Source: Caldicellulosiruptor diazotrophicus (GTDB lineage Bacteria > Bacillota > Thermoanaerobacteria > Caldicellulosiruptorales > Caldicellulosiruptoraceae). Taken from it: a stretch of 64,000 nt of DNA. The position numbers were made by a program, and so were the translations under genes. The notes below the pieces were generated by a model. It was given only the letters and a program-made list of their open reading frames with translations. It ran no database searches and was not told where the DNA came from. This document shows, piece after piece, positions 24,968-33,872 of this stretch. Position 1 is the first letter of the stretch. Each line of letters begins with the position of its first letter. Location of the stretch: contig NZ_AP024480.1 of assembly GCF_017347585.1 (NCBI RefSeq), forward strand, positions 672,001 through 736,000. Reading direction: 5' to 3'.

Positions 24968-25972
24968 ATGAAATGTTTTAGGGTATTAAGCCCAGGACTA
25001 TTTACAACCATTCAGGATATGGGCAGGTTGGGATTTGAAAGTCAAGGTGTGCCTCCAAGTGGAGCAATGGATGAATTTGCTTTAAGAGTTGCAAATATTT
25101 TAGTAGGAAACCAAGAAAATGCACCATGCTTAGAAATTACTATGATAGGCCCTATACTTGAAGTTTTAAGTGATACCACAATTGCAGTGACCGGGGCACA
25201 GATAGAAGTCTTTGTCAATGGCTTTTCTCGCCCGGTTTGGTCGTCATTTCCTGTGCAAAAAGGAGATATTATTTCTTTTGGTGACGTTAAAGCAGGATTT
25301 CGAGCTTATTTAGCAGTTGCTGGAGGGTTTAAAGGTACCTCTGTGATGGGTAGTGTTTCTACATATGTACGAGGCAGATTAGGTGGAATAAATGGAAGGC
25401 AGCTTCAACAAAATGATATTTTGGAGAGTAATCTTGCAGAGCAGTCATTATTTTATAAAAAAGTTCGGGATGATTTTGTGCCATCTTATTCTAATGAAGA
25501 GCAGATACGAGTTATATTAGGTCCACAAGATAATTTCTTTAGTAAAGAGGTCATAGACATTTTTTTAAATTCTGTATATACAATCACAGAAGATTCAGAC
25601 AGAATGGGTTATCGTCTCGAAGGACCTGAATTAAGAGCAAAAGAGAAACATGACATAATCACCGATGGGGTGGTTCCAGAGGCTATTCAAGTACCTCCTA
25701 ATGGGGAACCCATTATCCTGTTAAAAGATGCACCAACAACAGGAGGTTATGTTAAAATAGCAACTGTTATTTCTCCCGACTTATCTAAACTTGCGCAACT
25801 CAAGCCTGGTGACAGGGTAAGATTTAAAGAGGTTGAACTGACTCAAGCACATAAGATCCTTGCAGAATTTGAAAGAAAAATTGATGAAATTAAAAGAAAC
25901 TTGGTTATTCTCAGATATTTTAAAGTTAAAATAAATGAAAAAAATTTTGACATTGTGGTTGAAGAGCTTTAA
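24968..25972 (+). CDS. pxpC: 5-oxoprolinase subunit C (KipA-like)
   Basis: 334 residues, the KipA/carboxyltransferase subdomain A-B family (CT_A_B). Segments VLSPGLFTTIQDMGRLGFESQGVPPSGAMDEF, LEITMIGPILEV, AVTGAQIEVFVNG, FRAYLAVAGGFKGTSVMGS and ITDGVVPEAIQVPPNGEPIILLKDAPTTGGY are as in known PxpC. It completes pxpABC for pyroglutamate recycling to glutamate. The last ~40 residues are family-variable. No terminator is evident after the stop. Confidence 0.93.
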   Translation: MKCFRVLSPGLFTTIQDMGRLGFESQGVPPSGAMDEFALRVANILVGNQENAPCLEITMIGPILEVLSDTTIAVTGAQIEVFVNGFSRPVWSSFPVQKGDIISFGDVKAGFRAYLAVAGGFKGTSVMGSVSTYVRGRLGGINGRQLQQNDILESNLAEQSLFYKKVRDDFVPSYSNEEQIRVILGPQDNFFSKEVIDIFLNSVYTITEDSDRMGYRLEGPELRAKEKHDIITDGVVPEAIQVPPNGEPIILLKDAPTTGGYVKIATVISPDLSKLAQLKPGDRVRFKEVELTQAHKILAEFERKIDEIKRNLVILRYFKVKINEKNFDIVVEEL

Positions 25973-26150
25973 GAATAAAGACATACATTTACAATGATTT
26001 TTCTTTACTTTAATTATTACTGTATACCATCATTTTTGCTTAGTATTATAATAAAGTAAAAGGGGCATCAATAAAGAGTTAGCATAGTGAAGAGGATAAT
26101 TAATTGTAATTAATTGATAACCCGCATAGTTTACAAAAAAGGTGATTTAG

Positions 26151-26533
26151 ATGGAACCCAAGATGCCCAGGTTTTAACCTATGCAGACTATCTTGGATTT
26201 CATGAAGACGCAAGAGTAATGCTTATTGATGGCATTATTTACAATATAAGCCCTGCATCTTCAACTATACATCAAACAAAACAATAGACCGTGCAAAGTA
26301 TACACAGCTGCATTTGATGTTGTCCTTATAGTAAAAGAGCAGGATGAAAGCAAAAGTGACAAACGTTATCCAGCCTGATATATCAATCAATGAAATAAGA
26401 AAAAGCTCATTGAAAGGGGATGCGTTGGAGCTCCTGAGATGATAATTGAGGTTGTATCAGAACACAAAACTTCTCACGACTATGTAAGAAAGCTAAACCT
26501 GTATAATCAATTTAAAGTAAAAGAGTACTTGGA
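26151..26533 (+). pseudogene. Uma2-family endonuclease-like gene, decayed
   Basis: Starting at ATG 26151 the sequence encodes recognisable Uma2 (DUF820) pieces in shifting frames. VLTYADYLGFHEDARVMLIDGIIYNISPAS (N-terminal half) is followed by CKVYTAAFDVVLIVKEQDESKSDK, then QPDISI, then APEMIIEVVSEHKTSHDYVRKLNLYNQFKVKEYL. Several indels and stops separate them, and similarity ends near 26533. Uma2 proteins have a PD-(D/E)XK nuclease-like fold of unsettled function and are often multicopy in thermophiles. AAAGGTGAT precedes the old start. The short ORF beginning near 26439 is only the tail of this pseudogene. Confidence 0.75.
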
Positions 26534-26664
26534 TAAATATTCCTTTGTATGTTCATTCAGAACAGGATTCCTTACTTTTAATCTTTATTTAATGTTCAGG
26601 TGTCAAATAGCTGTCAGAATTTAACCTGGAAAAGGCTTCACAAAAGGTGAATATAAATTTTATC

Positions 26665-26740
26665 TGGCACGCCCGGGGGGAGTCGAACCCCCGACCACAG
26701 GATTCGAAGTCCTACGCTCTATCCTCTGAGCTACGGGCGC
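26665..26740 (-). tRNA. tRNA-Arg (anticodon UCG)
   Basis: On the minus strand a complete 76-nt cloverleaf is visible: a 7-bp acceptor stem (GCGCCCG with CGGGCGT), D stem GCTC/GAGC, anticodon stem TAGGA/TCCTG around loop CTTCGAA giving anticodon TCG, T arm GGGGGTTCGACTCCCCC, discriminator G and an encoded CCA. It reads CGA and probably other CGN arginine codons. Confidence 0.97.
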
Positions 26741-26814
26741 ATACCTTTTATAACACCAATTTAAATTATAAAATCAAATCAATGAATTTGCAACCTTTTT
26801 AAATATCTTAAAAT

Positions 26815-26826
26815 ATTGATATCAAT
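26815..26826. repeat. Perfect 12-bp palindrome, possible operator
   Basis: ATTGATATCAAT is a perfect palindrome in the spacer upstream of the esterase-ASRT-GH42 genes. A TATAAT at about 26875-26880 downstream could be their -10 box. It may be a regulator site, but no regulator is encoded nearby. Confidence 0.35.
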
Positions 26827-26941
26827 CTTAATTTGCAAAACACAAAAATCATTCAATCCAAAGAAAAGTTGTAGTATAATATGAACAAGTTCAATGTTAA
26901 TGCAAATAGTAAAGCCTAAAAAAGTGATATCTGAGGGGATA

Positions 26942-28069
26942 ATGATGTCAGAAATTTTTGAGAAATACTTTGGAAAATATAACAGCTTGTCTGAAAATAC
27001 CAAGTGGGGTGAAGAAGTTTCAAATCAGAAAGCTTTTGAAGATCAAAGAAAAATTGTAGATAAATTGTCGTCGCTTCTTTACCTGAATTTAAGCCTAATA
27101 TTCAAGGAAGATAAAAAGTTTGAGATTGACCATGGTGAGTTTAAAGAAGAGATTGTAGCTGGAAATTTAAATGGTGTTCAGTCAGAAGCTGTGTTTTTAA
27201 AACCAAGGGATTTGAATCCACCTTATCCTGTGTTGGTCATTTTGCATGACCATGGTGGATTTTACTATTATGGTAAAGAAAGAATATATAGGCAAGACAA
27301 TACCCAGACTTATGTCAATGAATATCAGAAAAAATTTTACTCATCATTGCCATGGGCGTTAGAGTTTGTAAAAAACGGATTTGCTGTATTTTCTCCCGAT
27401 GCATTTTATTTTGGAAAAAGAAGGCTTTCTGCTGAGTTAGTTGGTCTTTTAGCTGATGACAATTCAATAGATGAGCTTTTGAATTATGAAGAGGGTTCGT
27501 ATGAGTACATACGGATTTTCAATAAAATATCCTCACAGCTTGAACCTATGATGTTTAAGAATATTAATCTATATGGTACAAACTGGCCAAGTATTTTGTT
27601 AAACGAAGACTTGGCATGGCTTAACTATCTCTTGAAAAGAGAGGATGTAGACAAAAATAGAATTGGTTGCATGGGATTTTCCTTAGGAGGTTTTAGGACA
27701 CTTTTTTTAAGTAGCCTCAAAGATGAAATAAAATGTAGCATCATCATTGCTTTTATGTCAGAGTTTAAAAAAATGCTTGGCAAAACTGCAAGACATACTT
27801 TTATGGTTCATATTCCGGGTTTTACAAGGGTTCTTGACCTGCCTGATGTTGCAGCTTTGATTGCTCCAAGAAAACTTTTTATTATGCAGTGTGAGTATGA
27901 TAGTCTCTTTCCAAAAGATGCAATGCAGTCTGCTGTAGAGAGGATAAAAAGTTACTTTGTAAATTTTGATTGTGGTGCCCAATTTGAATATAAATTTTAT
28001 CCAAATGGGCATGAGTTTAATTTAAATATGCAAAAAGATGCTCTGGAGTTTATGTCAAGAAATTTATAA
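26942..28069 (+). CDS. Alpha/beta hydrolase, putative carbohydrate esterase (dienelactone hydrolase-like)
   Basis: About 375 residues with an alpha/beta hydrolase core. The nucleophile elbow GFSLGG places Ser near residue 247. The acid is probably Asp in CEYDSLFP near 322 and the histidine is in PNGHEF near 358. The oxyanion region is VILHDHGGFYY near 100. The architecture resembles acetyl xylan esterase-like hydrolases of thermophilic saccharolytic bacteria. The substrate is inferred from context: it is followed by an ASRT protein and a GH42 galactosidase in the same direction. ATG 26942 (or 26945) is chosen over the longer open frame because GAGGGG is just upstream. Confidence 0.75.
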   Translation: MMSEIFEKYFGKYNSLSENTKWGEEVSNQKAFEDQRKIVDKLSSLLYLNLSLIFKEDKKFEIDHGEFKEEIVAGNLNGVQSEAVFLKPRDLNPPYPVLVILHDHGGFYYYGKERIYRQDNTQTYVNEYQKKFYSSLPWALEFVKNGFAVFSPDAFYFGKRRLSAELVGLLADDNSIDELLNYEEGSYEYIRIFNKISSQLEPMMFKNINLYGTNWPSILLNEDLAWLNYLLKREDVDKNRIGCMGFSLGGFRTLFLSSLKDEIKCSIIIAFMSEFKKMLGKTARHTFMVHIPGFTRVLDLPDVAALIAPRKLFIMQCEYDSLFPKDAMQSAVERIKSYFVNFDCGAQFEYKFYPNGHEFNLNMQKDALEFMSRNL

Positions 28070-28097
28070 AATCTTCAAATTAGAGGAGGTAATTAAA

Positions 28098-28475
28098 TTG
28101 AAACATCTGGGGAAAAAAGTTTGGGTGATACCAGATGGTTACATTCCATCAGAAGGTTCAATGTCAATTCCTGGCCACGAATGTTTGTGTATAGTAAACA
28201 CAGGGGATAGCGACGCAAAAGTAAAGCTTACTGTGTTTTTTGAAGACAGAGAACCGGTAGAAAGTGACTATTTTGTTGTGAAAGCCCGAAGAACAATTCA
28301 TGCATGGTTAAATAAGCCAGAGCTGATAGGAGGTCTAATTATACCAAAAGAAGTTCCATATTCTCTTGTTGTTGAGAGTGACAAAGAGATTGTTGTTCAA
28401 ATGTCACGTCTTGACACAAGACTTGGCAATATGGCGCTTTTGAGTGTTATTGGTTTTCCGATTGAGCAAGGGTAA
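28098..28475 (+). CDS. ASRT-family (sensory rhodopsin transducer-like) protein
   Basis: About 125 residues, a single beta-rich domain. Features matching the ASRT family (Pfam ASRT) are KKVWVIPDGYIPSEG, GHECLCIVNTGDSDAKVKLTVFFEDREP, ARRTIHAWLN and VQMSRLDTR near the C-terminus. The family is named for a transducer in Anabaena, but most members occur without rhodopsins and have been proposed to bind small molecules such as sugars. Here it lies between a probable esterase and a GH42 enzyme, so a carbohydrate role is more likely than light sensing. TTG 28098 is chosen since GAGGAGGT lies just upstream; an upstream in-frame start overlaps the esterase. Confidence 0.82.
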   Translation: MKHLGKKVWVIPDGYIPSEGSMSIPGHECLCIVNTGDSDAKVKLTVFFEDREPVESDYFVVKARRTIHAWLNKPELIGGLIIPKEVPYSLVVESDKEIVVQMSRLDTRLGNMALLSVIGFPIEQG

Positions 28476-28508
28476 GTAGACATTATATTTTAAAAGGAGG
28501 CTTTGATA

Positions 28509-30548
28509 ATGGGCAAAATCAAGCTGAAAAAATTTTTGTACGGTGGAGATTACAATCCTGACCAATGGACAGAGGATGTGTGGGAAAAAGACATTGAGTT
28601 TATGAAATACTATAATGTAAATGCAGTTTCTATGCCAATATTTTCATGGGCACAACTTCAGCCAAATGAAGATGAATTTACATTTGAATGGCTTGATAAA
28701 ATAATTGATAAACTCTATTCAAATGGTATTCATGTCATCTTGGCAACACCAACAGCTTCTCAGCCAGCGTGGCTCTCTAAAAAGTATCCTGACGTGTTGC
28801 CTGTTGATATTCATGGAAGAAAGAGAAAACACGGGGCAAGGCAGAACTACTGCCCAAACAGTCCAAACTTCAAAAATGCAGCAAAAAGAATTGTTGAAGA
28901 GATGGCAAAAAGGTATAAAGACCATCCTGCAGTTATAATGTGGCATATCAGTAACGAGTATGGTCCTTACTGCTACTGTGAAAATTGTGCAAAAGCTTTT
29001 AGACAGTGGCTAAAAGAAAGATATAAAACATTGGATGAGCTCAACAAGAGGTGGAACACAGCTTTCTGGGGACATACATTTTATGATTGGGATGAGATAG
29101 AAGTTCCATCGTATCTGAACGAAGAATACGAATATATGCCTGGAAGGCAGAAAAGCTCATTCCAGGGACTTTCACTTGATTACAAGAGGTTTATGTCAGA
29201 CAGTCTTCTAAATCTTTATAAAATGGAAGCTGAGATTATCAAAAAATATATGCCAGATATCCCTGTTACAACAAACCTGATGGGACCATTTAAGCCTCTT
29301 GACTATCACAAATGGGCAAAACATATGGACATTATATCATGGGACAATTATCCTTCGATAAAGGATGTTCCATCAACCATTGCATTCAAACATGACCTTA
29401 TGAGAGGACTTAAGAGGGATCAATCATGGATTTTGATGGAACAAACACCAAGCCAGACAAACTGGCAGTGGTACAACTCTGCAAAAAGACCTGGTATGAT
29501 AAGGCTTTTGAGCTATCAAGCAATTGCACACGGTGCTGATTCTGTGCTATATTTCCAGTGGAGGCAGTCGGTTGCTTCGTGCGAAAAGTTTCACTCTGCG
29601 ATGGTTCCACATGTTGGACACCTTGAGACCAGAGTGAGCAAGGAACTTAAAAAGATTGGCGACGAACTTTTGCGCCAAGATGAGATTTTGGAGTCAACAA
29701 CTAAGAGCGAGGTTGCACTTTTATTTGACTGGGAAAACTGGTGGGCGCTTGAAGAGAATATGGGATTTAGAAATGATATATCTTATCTTGAACATGTAGA
29801 CGCGTACTACAGAGCTCTATATAAGTTGAAAACAAATGTGGATGTTGTTGACCCGAAAGAAGATTTAACAAGGTACAAGCTTGTTGTTGCACCACTTTTG
29901 TATCTTCTTGACGAAGAAAGTACAAAGAACATAGAAAACTATGTAAAAAACGGTGGAATATTTATTACAACATATCTATCAGGACTTGTTGATGAAAATG
30001 ACAGAGTAATTCTTGGCGGATATCCGGGTTGGTTTAGGAAACTCTGTGGTATCTGGGTTGAGGAGATTGATGCGCTTTTCCCTGATATGAAAAATGCTAT
30101 TATTCTTGAAAAACCTATAGGTATGCTTGACGGAAAATACGAGTGTGATTTTATCTGCGACGTTATTCACCTTGAAGGTGCAAGGGCGCTTGCTTACTAT
30201 GAAAGGGATTATTACAAGGGAATGCCAGCAGTTGTTGAAAATGATTATGGAAATGGGAAGGCGATTTATGTTGGAACAAGACCAGAGCAAAGGTTTATAG
30301 AAGATCTTGTTAAGTTCTATGCTGAAAAGGCTGGTGTACAACCAATATTACCTGTACCAGAAGGTATTGAAGTAACAAAAAGAGAAAAGAATGGGAATGA
30401 ATATGTGTTTCTTTTGAATTTCAATGATTATGATGTTAATATTGAACTTGAAGATGAATATTATGAGCTTATAACACAGAAGAATTTAAGTGGAAAATTT
30501 ACTCTTGCACCTAAGGAGGTTATGATACTAAGAAGATTAAAAGGCTGA
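28509..30548 (+). CDS. GH42 beta-galactosidase
   Basis: 679 residues, full length for GH42. The general acid/base is Glu150 in WHISNEYGPY and the nucleophile is Glu311 in WILMEQTPSQTNW, both in the TIM barrel. A zinc site is indicated by CxCxxC (YCYCENC) together with Cys in QNYCPNS. Later regions match the GH42 trimerisation domain (NYVKNGGIFITTYLSGLVDENDR) and the beta C-terminal domain. It has no signal peptide, so it works on imported galactosides. ATG 28509 follows AAAGGAGG at good spacing. It ends the putative three-gene carbohydrate operon and is followed by a terminator. Confidence 0.95.
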   Translation: MGKIKLKKFLYGGDYNPDQWTEDVWEKDIEFMKYYNVNAVSMPIFSWAQLQPNEDEFTFEWLDKIIDKLYSNGIHVILATPTASQPAWLSKKYPDVLPVDIHGRKRKHGARQNYCPNSPNFKNAAKRIVEEMAKRYKDHPAVIMWHISNEYGPYCYCENCAKAFRQWLKERYKTLDELNKRWNTAFWGHTFYDWDEIEVPSYLNEEYEYMPGRQKSSFQGLSLDYKRFMSDSLLNLYKMEAEIIKKYMPDIPVTTNLMGPFKPLDYHKWAKHMDIISWDNYPSIKDVPSTIAFKHDLMRGLKRDQSWILMEQTPSQTNWQWYNSAKRPGMIRLLSYQAIAHGADSVLYFQWRQSVASCEKFHSAMVPHVGHLETRVSKELKKIGDELLRQDEILESTTKSEVALLFDWENWWALEENMGFRNDISYLEHVDAYYRALYKLKTNVDVVDPKEDLTRYKLVVAPLLYLLDEESTKNIENYVKNGGIFITTYLSGLVDENDRVILGGYPGWFRKLCGIWVEEIDALFPDMKNAIILEKPIGMLDGKYECDFICDVIHLEGARALAYYERDYYKGMPAVVENDYGNGKAIYVGTRPEQRFIEDLVKFYAEKAGVQPILPVPEGIEVTKREKNGNEYVFLLNFNDYDVNIELEDEYYELITQKNLSGKFTLAPKEVMILRRLKG

Positions 30549-30643
30549 AAACTGTTGATGTTCTCATTGATAACTTATCATAGAGATATCACGTGTATGG
30601 ATTGTTGCTAAAGTATTTAGAGGTTGAAGCCACAAAGAATATT

Positions 30644-30691
30644 AGAGGCCCTTTTCTCTCTATACCTGTAGAAAGGGGTCTCTTAATTTTT
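30644..30691 (+). terminator. Intrinsic terminator after GH42 gene
   Basis: A 14-bp stem with two G-T pairs (30644-30657 with 30670-30683) and a 12-nt loop, followed by TAATTTTT. Confidence 0.85.
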
Positions 30692-30694
30692 CTC

Positions 30695-30723
30695 TTGAAA
30701 TAGAATATATATTCGGTTATTAT
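30695..30723 (+). promoter_or_regulatory. Predicted promoter of radical SAM/DUF4130 operon
   Basis: TTGAAA (30695-30700), a 17-nt spacer, then TATTAT (30718-30723), 50 nt before the radical SAM gene. Confidence 0.55.
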
Positions 30724-30772
30724 ATAGGTATAAATCAACTACACATAGTCTTTAAAAAAAGAAGTGATTTAT

Positions 30773-32020
30773 ATGGATATACTTGAAAAGCTTGAAGTAC
30801 TTGGTGCTGCTGCAAAGTATGATGTTTCGTGTGCGTCAAGCGGAAGCAAAAGGGAAAAACATTTTGGAATTGGTTCAACATTTTCTGCTGGTATTTGCCA
30901 CAGCTGGACAGATGATGGACGTTGTATCTCTCTTTTGAAAGTTTTATTTACAAATGAATGTATTTTTGATTGTGCTTACTGTATTAACAGAAAGAGCAAT
31001 GATATAAAAAGAGCAACATTTACACCCCAGGAAATTGCTGATTTAACCATAAACTTTTATAAAAGAAACTATATAGAGGGTCTTTTTTTGAGCTCTGCTA
31101 TCAAAAATTCTCCTGACTGGACAATGGAAATGCTTTTTCGAACAGTTTGGCTTTTGAGATATAAATACCAGTTCAATGGATATATTCACGTTAAAGCCAT
31201 TCCCTATGCATCACTTGATTTAATAAGAAAAACTGGATTTTTGGCTGACAGAATGAGCGTCAATATTGAGCTTCCATCTGAAAAGAGCTTAAAGCTTCTC
31301 TGCCCAAATAAAACAAAGGAAAGTATATTAAAACCTATGGAGTTTATAACAAAAGTAGCTGAGGAAGAGAAAAATTTTGTGGCAGCTGGTCAGAGTACTC
31401 AGATGATAATTGGTGCAACAGATGATAGTGATTATAAAATAATCAACTTAAGCCAGCATCTTTACAAAAAGTTTAAGCTCAAAAGGGTATACTATTCAGC
31501 GTATACGCCTGTAAATAACGACCCAAGAATATTAAAAGTTGAAAGTCCACCACTTTTGCGTGAACACAGACTCTACCAGGCAGATTGGTTGATTAGAGTT
31601 TATAACTTTTCTGCTGATGAGCTTTTTAAAAGCAAGGATGAAAACCTGGACCTTGAAGTTGACCCAAAAGTGATGTGGGCGCTGAGAAATCTTGATAGGT
31701 TTCCTGTAGAGGTCAACAGAGCAAGCTATGAACAACTCATAAGAGTACCAGGAATCGGTATAAAAAGTGCAAGGAGGATAATAAAAAACAGAGTATTTCA
31801 TTCTCTTGAATTTGATGATTTAAAAAAGATGGGTGTTGTTCTAAAAAGAGCAAAATATTTTATAACTTGTAACGGCAAGACATTTGAAAGGTTTTTGATT
31901 GACTTAGAACCTGAGAAAATAAAGCAAAAACTTACAGACAAAAATTCTTTGCAAAGACCTCAGCAGCTTTCGTTTTTTGATAGGGAAGTATTTACATCTG
32001 TGATAACAGGGGAGATTTAA
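30773..32020 (+). CDS. Putative DNA modification/repair radical SAM protein with HhH domain
   Basis: About 415 residues. The radical SAM motif is CIFDCAYC (CxxxCxxC) near residue 63. A helix-hairpin-helix segment, LIRVPGIGIKSARRIIKNR, lies near 320-340 and suggests DNA contact. The family (TIGR03916 type, COG4277) is predicted to act in DNA modification or repair, but no reaction has been established to my knowledge. It is paired with the DUF4130 protein that starts 3 nt after its stop, the association known for this family. A GAAGTGAT site precedes ATG 30773. A third partner, a uracil-DNA glycosylase-family protein, is found in some genomes but is not seen here. Confidence 0.88.
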   Translation: MDILEKLEVLGAAAKYDVSCASSGSKREKHFGIGSTFSAGICHSWTDDGRCISLLKVLFTNECIFDCAYCINRKSNDIKRATFTPQEIADLTINFYKRNYIEGLFLSSAIKNSPDWTMEMLFRTVWLLRYKYQFNGYIHVKAIPYASLDLIRKTGFLADRMSVNIELPSEKSLKLLCPNKTKESILKPMEFITKVAEEEKNFVAAGQSTQMIIGATDDSDYKIINLSQHLYKKFKLKRVYYSAYTPVNNDPRILKVESPPLLREHRLYQADWLIRVYNFSADELFKSKDENLDLEVDPKVMWALRNLDRFPVEVNRASYEQLIRVPGIGIKSARRIIKNRVFHSLEFDDLKKMGVVLKRAKYFITCNGKTFERFLIDLEPEKIKQKLTDKNSLQRPQQLSFFDREVFTSVITGEI

Positions 32021-32023
32021 AAG

Positions 32024-32767
32024 GTGTACAAAATATTTTTGTATGACGGAACATTCGAAGGTTTTATGTGTGCGGCATTTCACATAATTTCTGAAGGTAT
32101 AGATAAAGATAGTACTATAATTGTTTCAAAAAATGAGTACCAACCAATGTTCATAGATAATGTAAGAGAGGTTCAAAGTGATTTAAAAACGTTTTTAGAA
32201 ATTAGGAAAGAGATGATTAAAAAAGCTGATAACAGTGTTTTCAAAAGGATTTACTATGCATTTTTATCAGATACTAAGGACAAAGAGGGTTATATTTTGA
32301 GATATCTATTTTATGTACTTGTTCATGGTAAAAAGATAAAGTATCTTTACAGTGATGATATTGTAAATACAGTTGAAAAGATGGCAAAAAACGTTAGCAG
32401 GGAAATAGGAAAGTACATGGGGCTTATCAGGTTTTGTGAGACAGATAAAGGTTTTCTTTATGCCAAGTTTGAGCCCAAAAACGACATCATAAAACCAATT
32501 GCATATTTTTTTAAAAATAGACTAAATGAATTTTACTGGGTCATCCATGATGTGAAGCGAAACAAAGTTGCTATTTACGATAGAAAAAAAGTCCAGTTTT
32601 TAACTTGTGACAACCTAAAATTGAAAGTGACTCATCAAGATGAGATGTTTCAGATGCTGTGGAAGAATTATTTTAAAGCAATGGCAATTGAAGAGAGGAA
32701 GAATCTAAAACTTCAGCAGCAGAATATGCCCAAAAGATACTGGAAGTATCTTTTAGAAAAAAATTAG
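32024..32767 (+). CDS. DUF4130 DNA-metabolism protein (partner of the radical SAM protein)
   Basis: 247 residues. Start is GTG 32024. Visible segments are YDGTFEGFMCAAF at the N-terminus and the C-terminal DUF4130 region with MPKRYWKYL. The family (TIGR03915 type) is nearly always next to TIGR03916 radical SAM genes and is described as a probable DNA-metabolism protein. HDVKRNKVAIYDRKK near residue 185 is basic. Its role is unknown; it could be a cofactor-handling or DNA-binding partner. A perfect terminator overlaps the stop codon and follows it, so the operon holds only these two genes. Confidence 0.85.
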   Translation: MYKIFLYDGTFEGFMCAAFHIISEGIDKDSTIIVSKNEYQPMFIDNVREVQSDLKTFLEIRKEMIKKADNSVFKRIYYAFLSDTKDKEGYILRYLFYVLVHGKKIKYLYSDDIVNTVEKMAKNVSREIGKYMGLIRFCETDKGFLYAKFEPKNDIIKPIAYFFKNRLNEFYWVIHDVKRNKVAIYDRKKVQFLTCDNLKLKVTHQDEMFQMLWKNYFKAMAIEERKNLKLQQQNMPKRYWKYLLEKN

Positions 32768-32804
32768 GTGTACATCCTTCTCTTTTGGATGTACACCTTT
32801 TTGT
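32766..32804 (+). terminator. Intrinsic terminator of radical SAM/DUF4130 operon
   Basis: AGGTGTACATCC (32766-32777) pairs perfectly with GGATGTACACCT (32787-32798), a 12-bp stem with a 9-nt loop, then a T run. It also faces the convergent coiled-coil gene. Confidence 0.9.
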
Positions 32805-32825
32805 TTTGAAGATAAGTTTAAAATT

Positions 32826-33872
32826 TTATTTCTTCTTTCCTTTGTGAGGCTGCTGAGGAATCTTTTTTATTTCTATTTCTATTTTAGAGTTACCTTTGCT
32901 GGGGATTGTGATTTTCTTTTCTGGGATTGGCTGAATATACTTTTTAGGAATATTGAGAGAGTTTTTAACGATATTTTCAATTTTAGAAAGAACATCTGTG
33001 TAAAGATTTTTTATTTCAGAAATAGTATCAACTTTTGCTTGATATAATCTTACCACTTCATTCAATATGCTTACCGTTTTATTGTAGTCGCCAGTTTTGA
33101 TTGTTTGGTGATATTCATAGAGTTTGATTTTTATCTGCTTATCGATAGTATTTATCTGGTACACCTTTTGATTTACTGTTGGTTGTATCTGGTCGACAAA
33201 CTGTTTGATTTGATATACAGCCTGGTCAACTGCCTGTTGTTGCTGGTTTTTATAGACTTCTTCATACACTTTTAGTTCATTAAGTTTTTGATTTAGTTGA
33301 TTGTTGAGTTCTGCTACCTTAGAAGATGAGAAGTTCTTTTTGTTAAGTTCCTTTTGAAGTTGAGATATTGCCTTGTTTACCTCATTAATTATCTTGTTCA
33401 ATTCTTGATTAAAGAAATTCTTATCATATCTTTTTGCAGCTTGGATGTAAGCATTTATCTTTGCCCTAAGATGATTTACCTCAGCATTAATCTTGTTAAA
33501 CTTCGTTTTTAGTTGATTTATTTGTAAAAGAAGATTAATAATAACCTTTTTCTGTTCTTTTGTAAGTTTCTGTGGTTCTTGAATATTCACATTGTCATTT
33601 GAAATAGGTGGAATTACTTCAGTGGTTGAATTTGTGCCATAATTTGAAGAATATGTTGTGGTTGTGGTTGTCGAATTTTGAGTATTGTATGTCTGAGAAT
33701 AAGTAGTATCTTGTGTAGTTTGATAAGTTTGTGCCTGGGTTGTGCTATAGGCTGAGCTTGTCACGGTCTGGGAAGATGAAGTAGCTGATGCGTCCTGGTC
33801 AGCATATACCGGTACTAATAAGAGAAAAGTAAAAATGAATACCAAAATTGAGCTTATCAGTTTTCTTTTCAT
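32826..33872 (-). CDS. Secreted Thr/Ser/Gln-rich coiled-coil protein
   Basis: 348 residues; I do not recognise a named family. An N-terminal signal peptide (hydrophobic core about residues 8-21, cut near VYA-DQ) leads into a low-complexity Ser/Thr/Gln/Tyr linker (about 25-85). Long helices rich in Lys, Asn and Gln with heptad-like spacing follow (about 100-215), then more helices, and the tail is very basic (PHKGKKK). It is probably exported and wall-associated or extracellular. A strong AAGGAGG lies before the ATG. It is a single gene, convergent with the DUF4130 operon and divergent from the FAD protein. Confidence 0.75.
   Translation of the reverse strand: MKRKLISSILVFIFTFLLLVPVYADQDASATSSSQTVTSSAYSTTQAQTYQTTQDTTYSQTYNTQNSTTTTTTYSSNYGTNSTTEVIPPISNDNVNIQEPQKLTKEQKKVIINLLLQINQLKTKFNKINAEVNHLRAKINAYIQAAKRYDKNFFNQELNKIINEVNKAISQLQKELNKKNFSSSKVAELNNQLNQKLNELKVYEEVYKNQQQQAVDQAVYQIKQFVDQIQPTVNQKVYQINTIDKQIKIKLYEYHQTIKTGDYNKTVSILNEVVRLYQAKVDTISEIKNLYTDVLSKIENIVKNSLNIPKKYIQPIPEKKITIPSKGNSKIEIEIKKIPQQPHKGKKK

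Noticed and set aside
26439-26624. Separate 61-residue gene
   Set aside because: It is the tail of the decayed Uma2 gene and lacks its own ribosome site.
28098-28475. Light-sensing transducer
   Set aside because: No rhodopsin or retinal gene is present and the neighbours are carbohydrate enzymes.
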